In this document: positions 8,101 through 17,335 of the stretch, piece by piece | Layout of the letters: each line of letters starts with the position of its first letter | Position numbering within the stretch: position 1 is the first letter of the stretch | NCBI RefSeq assembly: GCF_017814945.1 | Contig: NZ_JAGIPX010000002.1 | Coordinates: forward strand, 186,001 to 250,000 | From: Paraburkholderia sp. LEh10 | GTDB taxonomy: Bacteria > Pseudomonadota > Gammaproteobacteria > Burkholderiales > Burkholderiaceae | Reading direction: 5' to 3' | DNA: 64,000 bases | Translations under genes and position numbers: made by a program | The notes under the pieces: generated by a model | What the model was told of the DNA's origin: nothing | The model's input: the letters and a program-made list of their open reading frames with translations, nothing else | Database searches by the model: none

Positions 8101-9150
8101 ATGCTCAAACCTCACTATCGCCACGTTGCGGGCGGCGCGCTCGCACTCGTCATGCTGGGCGCCATCGCGGGCGCGTATGCGTACACGCATGGTTTCGCGG
8201 GCCTGCTCGGCACGCAGCCCTCGGCTGCCCGCATCGTCGACCGCTTCGAAGCCGTGTCGGGCAAGCATCCCGGCTTTCGGCGCAATCACGCGAAAGGCGT
8301 CTGCGTGACCGGCTATTTCGACAGCAGCGGGCAAGCCGCTTCGCTGTCGCGCGCGAGCGTGTTCGCGGCGGGCCGCTCGCGCGTGGTGGGACGCCTGTCG
8401 ATCGGCGGCGGCAATCCCGCGCAGGCGGATGCGGCATCAAATGTACGCAGCCTTGCGCTGAGCATCGTCACGCCTGACGGCAGCGAATGGCGCACCGCGA
8501 TGAATTCGGCGCCGATCTTTCCCGTGCGCACACCTGAAGCGCTGTTCGAACTGCTCGCGGCCACGCGCCAGGGCCCGGATTCGACGGGCTATGGAAACGA
8601 GGCGCTGGATGCGTTCCTGAAGAAACATCCCGAGACTGCACGCTTCGATCAATGGCTGCGCGATCATCCGCCGTCGTCCGGCTTCGATAACGCCGCGTAC
8701 TATAGCGTGTCGGCGTTTCGCTTTATCGATCGCGACAATCGCACGCGCGATGTGCGATGGAGCGTCGTGCCCGACGATGCATATGCGCGCGTCACCGATG
8801 CGCAGAAGAGCGACGTGGACTTTCTCGAGCGCGGTCTTGCCGAACGTCTCGGCCAGGGCCCCGTGCGCTGGCACATGATGGTCACGCTCGCGCAGCCCGG
8901 CGACCCGACACGCGACTCGACCCGCCAATGGCCCGCGAACCGCGCGCGGGTCGACGCGGGAACGCTCGTCGTCGTGCGCGAAGAGCCGCAAATCGATGGT
9001 CCATGCCGCGACATCAGCTTCGATCCGTTGACGCTGCCCGATGGCATCGCCGCATCCGACGACCCGCTGCTGCGGGCACGCTCCGCCGCTTACGCCGAAT
9101 CGCACGCACGCCGCACGCGCGAAGAAGCGCGTTATTCGGTGGGCCAGTAA
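8101..9150 (+). CDS. Catalase-related peroxidase (SrpA-like), membrane-anchored or exported
   Basis: 349 residues, much shorter than a full catalase (about 480-700) but normal for the catalase-family peroxidase group. An uncleaved or cleavable N-terminal hydrophobic helix (residues 9-28) directs it to the periplasm. Seen: RNHAKGVCVTGYF carrying the distal His, SLALSIVTPDGSEWRTAMNS, FRFIDRDN, and near the C-terminus RSAAYAESHARRTREEARY with candidate proximal Tyr. It would break down peroxides using haem. It follows the sigma/anti-sigma genes by 40 bp and is the likely effector of that operon. The usual cytochrome b561 partner is not present downstream. Confidence 0.87.
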   Translation: MLKPHYRHVAGGALALVMLGAIAGAYAYTHGFAGLLGTQPSAARIVDRFEAVSGKHPGFRRNHAKGVCVTGYFDSSGQAASLSRASVFAAGRSRVVGRLSIGGGNPAQADAASNVRSLALSIVTPDGSEWRTAMNSAPIFPVRTPEALFELLAATRQGPDSTGYGNEALDAFLKKHPETARFDQWLRDHPPSSGFDNAAYYSVSAFRFIDRDNRTRDVRWSVVPDDAYARVTDAQKSDVDFLERGLAERLGQGPVRWHMMVTLAQPGDPTRDSTRQWPANRARVDAGTLVVVREEPQIDGPCRDISFDPLTLPDGIAASDDPLLRARSAAYAESHARRTREEARYSVGQ

Positions 9151-9471
9151 AGGAAGCCGCACCCACATAGTGGACTGAGGGGCCGCGCATCGAACTGAAG
9201 GCGATTGCGCTCCAGGCCGCGAAAATTTTTCCGCGCGCCAACGCGAAGCCGGACACGTCGCGCTTCGCTGCACGTACCCAACCCTTGTTTGCACAAGCGT
9301 TTGCAGCCGTTCGCGCCGCATCGCGCGGCGCTCGTCGAGCGGATGGAATAGTTCGTTCCTGTCAGGTGTTGTGTATGGCAAGAGCGCTGCAAGAACAGAC
9401 GGCACCCAAGACCAGAACGACGGGGGTTATCGGCGCGCATCGGGTGGCGCCGCGATGGTTATGGAGTACAC
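9151..9471. other. Intergenic region without a recognisable gene
   Basis: 321 bp between the peroxidase and the OmpR-type regulator. Short open frames exist but none shows a family or a good ribosome binding site. No hairpin with a U-run was seen. It should hold the promoter of the regulator, whose ATG is preceded by GGAG. Confidence 0.6.
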
Positions 9472-10215
9472 ATGCGAATTGCCTTTTTCACTCTCAGCGA
9501 CGTACTGTTCAACCAGATCAGTCAAGCATTCGAACAGAACGGCACTTCCTGTACGCGTTTCACTGACGAGCTTGCGCTGATCCGCTTCCTTCAGCGTGAC
9601 GCGGCGGCGCTCGTCATCTTCGACGCCACGCGGAGCCAGATACCCGCGCTTGCGACGCTCAGGTGGCGCACCTGTCATTTCCGCACTGACGTGCCCGTGA
9701 TGATGATCGGCCGCTCGTGGGACAACGCCGCGATGATCGAAGCACTCGATGCGGGTGTCGATGAAGTCGTGGTCGGCACCGCGAGCGTCGACGAGATCAT
9801 GGCGCGCGCGCGGCGCACGCTTGCGCGGTGCCGCGGCTCGCGCGTGGCGGACCGTCTGACGGTCGCGGGCTACACGATCGAGCGGACGGCGCGCACGGTC
9901 AGCTTCGGCGAGCGCCGCGTAACGCTGACCGCGCGCGAACTGAGCCTCGCGTGGCTGCTGCTGATGAACGCCGGGACGCTGATGACCCGCGAGCAGCTTG
10001 CGAACGCGGTATGGGGCAAGGACGCGGACCTCGCGGGGCGCTCGCTCGAACAGCACATCTACAAGCTGCGCTCGAAACTCGCGCTCGACGGGCGCGACGG
10101 GCCGCAGCTGAAAACGGTCTACTCGCTGGGCTATGTGTTCATCGCATGCCCCCGCGATGCAGCCGTGCGCGCTCAGCCCGTTGCATCGATGGCTGTGTCG
10201 CCGGTGGCTGCATAG
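9472..10215 (+). CDS. OmpR-type response regulator with degenerate receiver
   Basis: 247 residues. The C-terminal winged helix is clear: RVTLTARELSLAWLLLMNAG, REQLANAVWG, SLEQHIYKLRSKL and LKTVYSLGYVF. The N-terminal 115 residues have receiver topology and keep an Asp after strand 3 (VIFDATRSQIP), but the acidic pair after strand 1 is missing (IAFFTLSD) and the strand-5 Lys position reads VVVGTAS. Phosphorylation in the usual way is therefore doubtful. No histidine kinase is adjacent. GGAG precedes the ATG by 8 nt. The NDH-2-like gene follows in the same direction after 105 bp. Confidence 0.88.
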   Translation: MRIAFFTLSDVLFNQISQAFEQNGTSCTRFTDELALIRFLQRDAAALVIFDATRSQIPALATLRWRTCHFRTDVPVMMIGRSWDNAAMIEALDAGVDEVVVGTASVDEIMARARRTLARCRGSRVADRLTVAGYTIERTARTVSFGERRVTLTARELSLAWLLLMNAGTLMTREQLANAVWGKDADLAGRSLEQHIYKLRSKLALDGRDGPQLKTVYSLGYVFIACPRDAAVRAQPVASMAVSPVAA

Positions 10216-10320
10216 AATCCAGCACGCACGCCGAATCCAGAAGAAAAACGGGCGACGATCCGCTCGGCCAACTACACTCGAAATCGCGTCGCTGCTCGAC
10301 GGCTCACCAAAGCGAGGTGC

Positions 10321-11616
10321 ATGCCTGTCATGGATACGGATACGAAGCGGATCGTGGTGATCGGCGCCGGCTTCGCCGGCCTGTGGAGCGCGCTGGCCGC
10401 CGCGCGCGAACTCGATCAACAGCATGTGCCCGCGGACCGGGTCGAGGTCGTCGTGATCAATGGCACGCCGTATCACAGCATTCGCGTGCGCAACTATGAG
10501 CAGCCGCTCGACGATACGCTGATCCCGCTGTCCGACGTGCTCGATCCCGCAGGCGTGCGCTGGATTCAGGGCGTCGTGCGCTCGATCGATCTGTCGAGGC
10601 GACAGGTGGCGATCGACACGGGCACACAATCCCAATCGCTCGGCTATGAACGTCTGATCGTCGCTGCGGGCAGCGAGCTCGCGCGGCCCGGCATCGCCGG
10701 CCTTCGCGAGTTTGCCTTCGATGTCGATACGTTTCAGGGCGCCCGCAAGCTGCAGGACCATCTGCTTCAGTTGCCGCGCCTGCCGGAGTCGGCGGGACGC
10801 TTGACCGTCGTCGTGGTCGGCGCGGGGCTGACGGGCGTCGAGCTGGCCGCCGAGTTGCCCGCGCGGCTGCGCGGCATCGTCGGTATTGCGGGCGATAACG
10901 TGACTGATACCGCGGGCGATAACGCGGGCAATAACCGACGCGACACAGTGCGTGTGATTCTCGCCGACCGTTCGGCGAAGATCGGTCAAGCGATGGGCGG
11001 CGCACAGCCCGTCATCGAAGCGGCCTTGACCGCGCAGGGCGTCGAACTGCTGCCCGGCGTTTCGCTCGAAGCCGTGACGCGCGACGGCATCGTGCTCACG
11101 GGAGGCCGGCGCATCGACGCCGCCACTGTCGTCTGGTGCGGCGGCATGCGCGCGAGTTCGCTGACCGCGCAGTTTCCTGTCGCGCTCGATCCGTTCGGGC
11201 GCATTCCCGTCGATGCGTTCTTGCGTGTCGAGAGCGTGCCCGGCGTTTTCGCGGCGGGCGACTGCGCGCGCATCCTGATCGACGGCGAACGACCATCCGT
11301 GATGTCGTGCCAGCACGGCCGCCCGATGGGCCGCTACGCCGGTCACAACGCCGTCTGCGATCTGCTCGGGCTTGCGATGCTGCCGCTGCGCATCGACTGG
11401 TACACGACCATTCTCGACCTCGGCCCGTGGGGCGCCGTGTACACGGAAGGCTGGGAGCGGCGCCTCGCGTCGCAGGGCGACGACGCGAAGGAGACCAAGC
11501 GCACGATCAACTGCGTGCGCATCTATCCGCCTCGAACGAAGCAGCGCGACGATCTGCTCCAGGCCGCGGCGCCCGTCGTGCAGGCGCCGCCGTACACCGT
11601 GCGCCAGGTGCTTTAG
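10321..11616 (+). CDS. NAD(P)/FAD-dependent oxidoreductase, type II NADH dehydrogenase-like
   Basis: 431 residues. FAD-binding Rossmann motif VVIGAGFAGLWSA at the N-terminus, second dinucleotide motif VVVGAGLTGVELAAEL near residue 165, and the C-terminal FAD motif GVFAAGDCARI near residue 308. The organisation matches type II NADH:quinone dehydrogenases and related flavoproteins, which pass electrons from NADH to quinone without proton pumping. It lacks a clear C-terminal membrane helix; the insertion around residues 200-212 (GDNVTDTAGDNAGNNR) is unusual low-complexity. Start 10321 follows GAGG closely; ATG at 10330 is an alternative. Confidence 0.85.
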   Translation: MPVMDTDTKRIVVIGAGFAGLWSALAAARELDQQHVPADRVEVVVINGTPYHSIRVRNYEQPLDDTLIPLSDVLDPAGVRWIQGVVRSIDLSRRQVAIDTGTQSQSLGYERLIVAAGSELARPGIAGLREFAFDVDTFQGARKLQDHLLQLPRLPESAGRLTVVVVGAGLTGVELAAELPARLRGIVGIAGDNVTDTAGDNAGNNRRDTVRVILADRSAKIGQAMGGAQPVIEAALTAQGVELLPGVSLEAVTRDGIVLTGGRRIDAATVVWCGGMRASSLTAQFPVALDPFGRIPVDAFLRVESVPGVFAAGDCARILIDGERPSVMSCQHGRPMGRYAGHNAVCDLLGLAMLPLRIDWYTTILDLGPWGAVYTEGWERRLASQGDDAKETKRTINCVRIYPPRTKQRDDLLQAAAPVVQAPPYTVRQVL

Positions 11617-11683
11617 CGCGCGACAAAGCGCTTCAGGCGCGTTCGACGGGCTCGCCGTAGCTATGGTCATGGCGAAATGGGGC

Positions 11684-13150
11684 TCAGCGGTTCAGCGTGT
11701 CGGAAGGCGACTCGTTGAACTCGCGCCGGTAGCTGTTGACGAGCGTCGAGCGACTGCCGACGCCCCACTTGACGGCCGTGGCGAGAATGCCTTGCTCGTG
11801 CGCGCTGTCGGCGCCTTCGAGCTCCGCGCGGATGCCCTCCATGCGCAGGCGCCGGATGATCTCCGTCGGCGTCGAGCCGAGGCTGGTCTTGAACGCGCTT
11901 TGCAACGCGCGCTCCGTCACGCCGATCTGCGCGGCGATCTCGCGGATCGACAGATCCTTGCGTTCGAGGTTGTCGAGCAGATAGCGATACGCGCGCCGAT
12001 AACGCGCGGGCAGCCGGGTGCCGATATCGTCGAGCTGTTCCGGTGCGCGCGCGATGCGCTGGCCATAGCGCGCAAGCGCGCCCGCTTCGTCGCGGATGCA
12101 GTTCACAGCGGCGAGCGCATAGCGTCTGTATACCTCCAGCGATTCGCCGCTGCGGCCCTGCACGTGGCGCAGCTTCGCGACGCAATATAGGTACTCGAGC
12201 TGGCGATGGTTTTGCGGCATCCGCACTTCGGCCGCAAGCAGCGTGAGCATCGACTCGGCCAGCGACGTCGCGCCGCCCGCGAGACTCGCAAGAACGATCT
12301 CGATGCGCACCGCACTCTGATAGTTCCGAATGCGCTGTTTCCCGGCCCACTCCACATGTGCGTCGATCTCCCGTCGCGCGCCGCGCTCGCCGCTCGCCAG
12401 TTGTGCGATGCCGTCGAGAAACCCGACGCGGCCGCGCAGCAGCGGATCGGCGATCGCGCCCGTCAGCATGCGCAACGCGGCGGGCCGCTGCGGCGCGACG
12501 CGCGGCGCGGCATCGCCCGTCAGGCTCACTTGCCAGTAGATGTGATCGGAAAGCGCGGCGCGCGAGCGCAGCCGGCTCTGCGCTTCGACATCGAAACGCA
12601 CCGTGCCCAGCAGGCGCTGCCAGCCGTCCGCGTGAGGCAGCGCCCGCCGTCCCGCATCGTTCGACGCGGCTTCGTCGAGCAGGTCTTCGAGCGTATCGAG
12701 CACGGCGTGCGCATCGCGCAGCCGGCCAACGCTGAACAGCACGCCGAAAACGCCGAACAGTGCGTCGAGCCGCAACGGCACACTTGCCCGCGGATGACCG
12801 GCGATCTTCGTGAAGCACGACATCGCGGTGCCGTAGCGATAGCGGAATAACGCCTGCCAGCCCGCGTTGCGGCACGACGCGAAGCGCATCATGTCCTTGT
12901 CGCCGCGCATGCGCTTCTGCGCTTCGCGATACGAGTCATCGGCATCGACCTCCATGCCGAGCGACAGTTGCAGATCGCCTTGCATTTGCAGCAGTGCAGC
13001 GGGCGGCGCGTCGTCGTGGCTCTCGACATGGCGCTGCACATGCGCGGCCGCGGCCTGCACATTGCCGTTGCGGATCAGTTCGGCGACAGCGGAAGGCGCC
13101 GATGCCGCATTGAGCATCGACACATACGGAAAGTAAAAAGTAACGAGCAT
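11684..13150 (-). CDS. AraC-family regulator with long N-terminal helical-repeat-like region
   Basis: 488 residues from the chosen start. The C-terminal 105 residues are an AraC/XylS DNA-binding domain: SIREIAAQIGVTERALQSAF with first HTH, SLGSTPTEIIRRLRMEGIR, and a second HTH in VGSRSTLVNSYRREF. The first 380 residues look like TPR-type helical repeats (for example AVAELIRNGNVQAAAAHVQR), a layout found in several Burkholderia AraC regulators. The start at 13150 is preferred over 13288 because the extension lacks conserved features, though the ribosome site is weak. It is divergent from the MEKHL gene. Confidence 0.85.
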   Translation of the reverse strand: MLVTFYFPYVSMLNAASAPSAVAELIRNGNVQAAAAHVQRHVESHDDAPPAALLQMQGDLQLSLGMEVDADDSYREAQKRMRGDKDMMRFASCRNAGWQALFRYRYGTAMSCFTKIAGHPRASVPLRLDALFGVFGVLFSVGRLRDAHAVLDTLEDLLDEAASNDAGRRALPHADGWQRLLGTVRFDVEAQSRLRSRAALSDHIYWQVSLTGDAAPRVAPQRPAALRMLTGAIADPLLRGRVGFLDGIAQLASGERGARREIDAHVEWAGKQRIRNYQSAVRIEIVLASLAGGATSLAESMLTLLAAEVRMPQNHRQLEYLYCVAKLRHVQGRSGESLEVYRRYALAAVNCIRDEAGALARYGQRIARAPEQLDDIGTRLPARYRRAYRYLLDNLERKDLSIREIAAQIGVTERALQSAFKTSLGSTPTEIIRRLRMEGIRAELEGADSAHEQGILATAVKWGVGSRSTLVNSYRREFNESPSDTLNR

Positions 13151-13428
13151 GGCTGATTCCGTCGTAGGACTCGCGCATCGGATCGGGGCATCGCTGCATG
13201 AGTGCGTTGAAACGATCGCGACAGGATCGACACAAGTCGCGGTGACGAAATCCAATGTAGCCAAACGAAAATGTGAAATTCTCAACAATCAAACGAAACC
13301 GTTGAGGCTTGAGCAAAGTTGAGAATCGGGTGGAGTCGCGCATCTGGTATGACCTCGTCAAGAGCGATGCCGCGCTAGAATGTGCCGACCGTCTCGCATA
13401 TTTGCGGCAAGCCTGGAGTTTCGAACCG

Positions 13429-13890
13429 ATGGATTTACGTACCGATCTGAATTACTTCAATCTGCTGACAGGCAGCTATGCGCGTCTGCTCGGCAGCGAG
13501 CTCGTTGCGAGGCACGAGCGAACCGACGATGCGATCGGCTGGCTGTATCACGATGCGCCCTTCGGACTGCTCGCGCACAACACGGCTGATGACCCCGTGT
13601 TCGTCTATGGAAACCGCCGCGCGCAAACATTGTTCGGCTACGAGTGGGACGAGCTGACTGCGCTGCCGTCGCGTCTTTCGGCACAAGCGCCGGAGCGCCG
13701 CGAGCGCCAGACGTTTCTCGATCAGGTCACGCGCGACGGCTTCGTGACGGGATATCGCGGCGTGCGTATCGCGAAGTCGGGCCGGCGCTTCTGGATCGAA
13801 CGCGCGACCGTGTGGCAGCTCATCGACGAGCATGGCACATTGCACGGGCAGGCCGCGATGATTCCGCACACCACGCCGTTATCGGACTAG
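13429..13890 (+). CDS. MEKHL domain-containing protein
   Basis: 153 residues, soluble. The sequence carries the MEKHL (PAS-like) domain: LLTGSYARLLGSELV, WLYHDAPFGLLAHNT, VFVYGNRRAQTLFGYEWDEL, LPSRLSAQAPERRERQ and GYRGVRIAKSGRRFWIERA. In bacteria these stand-alone proteins are of unknown function and probably bind a small ligand. The ATG at 13429 is selected because GGAG lies 10 nt upstream; the frame is open further 5' without support. It is divergent from the AraC gene. Confidence 0.82.
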   Translation: MDLRTDLNYFNLLTGSYARLLGSELVARHERTDDAIGWLYHDAPFGLLAHNTADDPVFVYGNRRAQTLFGYEWDELTALPSRLSAQAPERRERQTFLDQVTRDGFVTGYRGVRIAKSGRRFWIERATVWQLIDEHGTLHGQAAMIPHTTPLSD

Positions 13891-14109
13891 CTGTCTTTCA
13901 CCGGACTCGCTTTATCTCATCTGCTGCGGTCTTTTTCGCGTCATCTGCGTCTTGTCGGCGGGGCCCCCGGCCAGTAGATTCGAGAGCATATTTCCATGCA
14001 GGAGCACACGCCCGATGGGGTCGCTGATCGATAGAACAGCAACGTGTTCCGTGTTGCCTCGCGAAGGCAGTGCGTGCAGCACACGCCTTCGCCGCTCTCG
14101 ATCACAGCC

Positions 14110-15900
14110 ATGTACCAGTACAATGAGTTTGACAAAGCCTTTCTGCTCAACCGCGCCGCGCAGTTCCGCGACCAGATCGAACGCTGGCAGGACGGCCGGC
14201 TGAGCGAAGACGCGTTCCGCCCCTTGCGCCTGCAAAACGGCTGGTATGTGCAGCGGCACGCGCCCATGCTGCGCGTCGCCGTTCCCTATGGTGAACTGTC
14301 GAGCGCGCAGCTTCGCGTGCTTGCGCGCGTGGCGCGCGAGTACGACGCGCCCGAAGAACACGTCTATCGCGCCGCGTTAGAGGCGCAGCGCAAGCTGGGC
14401 ACCGTGCGTCTGCCGACGCATCACGCGCACTTCACGACGCGCACCAACGTGCAGTTCAACTGGATTCCCCTCTCGAAGGCGGCCGACGTGATGGACCTGC
14501 TGGCCACCGTCAACATGCACGGTATCCAGACGAGCGGCAACTGCATCCGCAACATCTCGTGCGACGAACGCGCGGGCGTCGCGCCCGATGAAATCGCCGA
14601 CCCGCGTCCGTTCGCGGAAATCATGCGCCAGTGGACGACGCTGCACCCCGAGTTCGCGTTCCTGCCGCGCAAGTTCAAGATTGCGATCACGGGTGCGAGC
14701 GACGACCGCGCGGCCACCGACTGGCACGACGTCGGCTTGCGCCTTCGCTACGACGAAAATGGCGAGCTTGGCTTTCGCGTGACCGTGGGCGGCGGCATGG
14801 GGCGCACGCCCGTGATCGGCACGGTGCTGCGCGAGTTCTTGCCGTGGCAGCACATCATGAATTACATCGAGGCCGTGGTCCGCGTGTACAACCAGTACGG
14901 CCGGCGCGACAACAAGTACAAGGCGCGCATCAAGATTCTCGTGAAGGCCGAGGGCCAGAAATACATCGACGAAGTGGAAGAAGAGTTTCGCCAGATCGTC
15001 GAGCATGACGGCGGGCCGCATACCATTCCGCAGAGCGAACTCGAACGCGTAAGCGCGTACTTCGTGCCGCCCGCGACCCGGCCTTCGGGCGATGCACCCG
15101 ACGTCCTTTTGCTCGACGCCATCCGCGATGCCGCGCAGCGGACCCCGCAATTCGCACGCTGGCTGGAGCGCAACGTCGCGGCGCACAGGAACCCTGCGTT
15201 GCACATCGTCACGTTGTCGTTCAAGCGACTGCTTCAGGCACCCGGCGATGCATCCGCCGATCAGCTCGATCGCGTCGCGGACCTCGTCGATCGCTTTTCA
15301 GCCGGCGAAGCCCGCGTCACGCACACCCAGAACATCGTCTTGCCGTGGGTCCACGAAAAAGATCTGCTCGCGTTGTGGGAAGCAGCGCGCAGCGTCGGGC
15401 TCGCGAGCGCGAACGTGCATCTGCTGACGGACATGATCGCGTGCCCCGGCGGCGACTTTTGCGCGCTCGCCAATGCGCGTTCGCTGCCCGTCGCCGCCGC
15501 CATCACCGAGCGTTATCAGGATCTCGACGAACTCGAGGACATCGGCGAAGTGGATCTGCACATCAGCGGCTGCATCAACTCGTGCGGGCATCACCACAGC
15601 GGACATATCGGCATTCTCGGCGTGGACAAGGACGGGTCCGAGTGGTATCAGGTCACGCTCGGCGGCTCCGACGGATCGCATGCAAGCGGCAATGCCCAGC
15701 CGGGCAAGGTCATCGGACCATCGTTCTCCGCGCATGAAGTACCTGAAGCGATCGAAGCGGTGTTGCAAACCTACCTCGAACACAGGACAACAGCGGGACC
15801 GCGCCGCGAGACGTTCATCGAAACCGTGCGGCGCGTGGGCCTCGACCCGTTCAAGGCCGCGGCGAATGCCGTGCGCACGCCGATGGAGGTGTCCGCATGA
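14110..15900 (+). CDS. cysI: Sulfite/nitrite reductase haemoprotein (CysI-like)
   Basis: 596 residues. Two pseudo-symmetric ferredoxin-like/reductase halves are visible; THHAHFTTRTNVQFNWIP lies in the first half. The Fe4S4/sirohaem cysteines are seen as CPGGDFC and SGCINSCGHHH in the second half. The protein reduces sulfite to sulfide (or nitrite to ammonia) in the cytoplasm. Start 14110 begins the family's MYQYNEFD; no strong ribosome site. The stop overlaps the next ATG by 4 nt. The usual cysH, cysD and cysN genes are not beside it, so this may be a second copy. Confidence 0.9.
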   Translation: MYQYNEFDKAFLLNRAAQFRDQIERWQDGRLSEDAFRPLRLQNGWYVQRHAPMLRVAVPYGELSSAQLRVLARVAREYDAPEEHVYRAALEAQRKLGTVRLPTHHAHFTTRTNVQFNWIPLSKAADVMDLLATVNMHGIQTSGNCIRNISCDERAGVAPDEIADPRPFAEIMRQWTTLHPEFAFLPRKFKIAITGASDDRAATDWHDVGLRLRYDENGELGFRVTVGGGMGRTPVIGTVLREFLPWQHIMNYIEAVVRVYNQYGRRDNKYKARIKILVKAEGQKYIDEVEEEFRQIVEHDGGPHTIPQSELERVSAYFVPPATRPSGDAPDVLLLDAIRDAAQRTPQFARWLERNVAAHRNPALHIVTLSFKRLLQAPGDASADQLDRVADLVDRFSAGEARVTHTQNIVLPWVHEKDLLALWEAARSVGLASANVHLLTDMIACPGGDFCALANARSLPVAAAITERYQDLDELEDIGEVDLHISGCINSCGHHHSGHIGILGVDKDGSEWYQVTLGGSDGSHASGNAQPGKVIGPSFSAHEVPEAIEAVLQTYLEHRTTAGPRRETFIETVRRVGLDPFKAAANAVRTPMEVSA

Positions 15901-16346
15901 ACGGCCAATTGCGTATCCGGCTTCTGCGTGCATCCGATCATCTCGATGATGCCGTCGAACATGTCGTCGTGCTCGATAACGATGCGGACCCGCTCGCGTA
16001 TCGTGAAGCCATCGCTGTGGCGCAGCGAGTCGAGCTTCACTTTCCGAGCTTCACGGATGGCCGGGCCTTTAGTCAGGCGTATCTGGTTCGCCGGCGGCTC
16101 GCCTTCACGGGCGACCTGCGCGCGACGGGCGATGTGCTCGCCGACCAGTTGATCCAGATGGAGCGCACGGGCTTTTCCAGTGCCGTGCTCAAGCAAGATG
16201 TCGATCCCGTCGATGCACAGCGGCAACTCGATCGCTTCGCTGCGTTTTATCAGGGCGATGTGGTGAGGGATGCGCCTTTTCGCCGGCGTGATGGGGAAGT
16301 GGAAAGCAGCCCATCTTCAGGACGGGACGCTCAACGCCCGACATGA
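15897..16346 (+). CDS. DUF934 family protein (sulfite-reduction partner)
   Basis: 149 residues, soluble, with the DUF934 pattern: VVVLDNDADPLAY, VELHFPSFTDGRAFSQAYLV RR, GDLRATGDVLADQLIQMERTG, and DRFAAFYQGD. DUF934 genes regularly sit directly after cysI in betaproteobacteria and are thought to serve sulfite reduction, but the biochemical role is not established to my knowledge. The start overlaps the cysI stop (ATGA). The last 20 residues are poorly conserved-looking and charged. A GC-rich hairpin follows. Confidence 0.88.
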   Translation: MNGQLRIRLLRASDHLDDAVEHVVVLDNDADPLAYREAIAVAQRVELHFPSFTDGRAFSQAYLVRRRLAFTGDLRATGDVLADQLIQMERTGFSSAVLKQDVDPVDAQRQLDRFAAFYQGDVVRDAPFRRRDGEVESSPSSGRDAQRPT

Positions 16347-16356
16347 CGGGCCGCCG

Positions 16357-16378
16357 CAAGCGGGCGGGAGCCCGCTTG
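16357..16378. terminator. Hairpin between convergent genes
   Basis: Perfect 9-bp stem CAAGCGGGC/GCCCGCTTG with loop GGGA, 11 nt after the DUF934 stop and before the VOC stop on the other strand. No U-run on either side, so factor-dependent or weak termination. Confidence 0.5.
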
Positions 16379-16401
16379 TGGACGACTCCCTGAAGGAAGG
16401 G

Positions 16402-16776
16402 TTACGCGTCGGGTTCGTGGCAGACCACTTCGATATTGTGCCCGTCCGGCCCCGTGACGAAAGCCGCAAAGTAGTTCGCGTGGTAGTGCGGGCGCAGACC
16501 AGGCGCACCATTGTCCTGGCCACCCGCCTCCAGAGCCGCGCGATAGAAAGCTTCGACCTGCTGGCGATTCTCGGCCTTGAACGCGAGGTGAAGATGCGCC
16601 GGCTTCTCCTCCGTTTGGTACAGGCACAATGAAGCCTTACCCTTCGGGCTGAGCTCGACGCCATATGTCGGCGTCCCCTCCGCAACGATTGCCACGCCGA
16701 GCGGTTCGAGCGCCTTGACGAAGAACGCTTTGCTCGCCGCGTAGTCGCTGACTCCGAATTTGACGTGGTCAAACAT
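16402..16776 (-). CDS. VOC (glyoxalase/bleomycin-resistance) family protein
   Basis: 124 residues, single vicinal-oxygen-chelate module pair: MFDHVKFGVSDYAASKAFF with the first metal-ligand His, KPAHLHLAFKA, and VTGPDGHNIEVVCHEP with late His and Glu. Family members are dioxygenases, isomerases or resistance proteins, and the substrate is not evident. AGGAGAA sits just before the ATG at 16776, which rules out the longer frame. The gene stands alone, convergent with DUF934 and about 175 bp from cyoD on the same strand. Confidence 0.87.
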   Translation of the reverse strand: MFDHVKFGVSDYAASKAFFVKALEPLGVAIVAEGTPTYGVELSPKGKASLCLYQTEEKPAHLHLAFKAENRQQVEAFYRAALEAGGQDNGAPGLRPHYHANYFAAFVTGPDGHNIEVVCHEPDA

Positions 16777-16951
16777 GAGTTCTCCTGGGCTTCTGGGGGT
16801 GGGCCTGCGCGAGGTCTGACGTATTCTATCCCGCGCGCCCGCGGACGCATTTTCGCACCGCGGACGTTGTCGTTCTGTCTGTGCCTTTGCCATGCCCGTC
16901 GCGGACATCCGCGCCAAAGGCGCAGGTCCGCAAAGGGTGCAGCAACTGATA

Positions 16952-17335
16952 TCAGTCACGCGCCAACGCGCGTTCCACTGAAATCTGCGTCGGCATCATG
17001 TTCACATTCGCGTTGTGGATCACCCATAGCGAACCGGCAATGATAATGACGATGAGCAACGCGGTGCAAATGAATATCCCCGTATTCGCGCGCTGGTCGG
17101 CGGACGAACCGAGGTGCAGAAAATACCTCAGTTGCACGAGCAGTTGCACGACACACAGCACGACCACCGCCGTCAGTCCCATCGACTTCGGAACGAGATG
17201 CGCCATGACGACGCCAAACGATGCAAACGTCAGCACCAGCGACAGCAGCATGCCGATGACATAACTCTTCACGCTGCCGTGCGACGCATGATGAGCGTGA
17301 GCATGCGTTACATTCGATTGAGATGGTTTGCTCAT
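16952..17335 (-). CDS. cyoD: Cytochrome bo3 quinol oxidase subunit IV
   Basis: 127 residues with three membrane helices (about residues 28-48, 56-75, 92-113), as in CyoD, an assembly-supporting subunit of the bo3 oxidase. The N-terminus is His-rich ([11 protein letters not shown]). It overlaps cyoC by 4 nt and is the last gene of the cyoABCD set; the haem O synthase gene cyoE does not follow and must be elsewhere. Confidence 0.92.
   Translation of the reverse strand: MSKPSQSNVTHAHAHHASHGSVKSYVIGMLLSLVLTFASFGVVMAHLVPKSMGLTAVVVLCVVQLLVQLRYFLHLGSSADQRANTGIFICTALLIVIIIAGSLWVIHNANVNMMPTQISVERALARD

Noticed and set aside
9427..11670. 747-codon open frame on the minus strand opposite the OmpR and NDH-2 genes
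   Set aside because: High GC keeps antisense frames open; the + strand proteins have clear families, the antisense product is Arg/His-rich without any motif.
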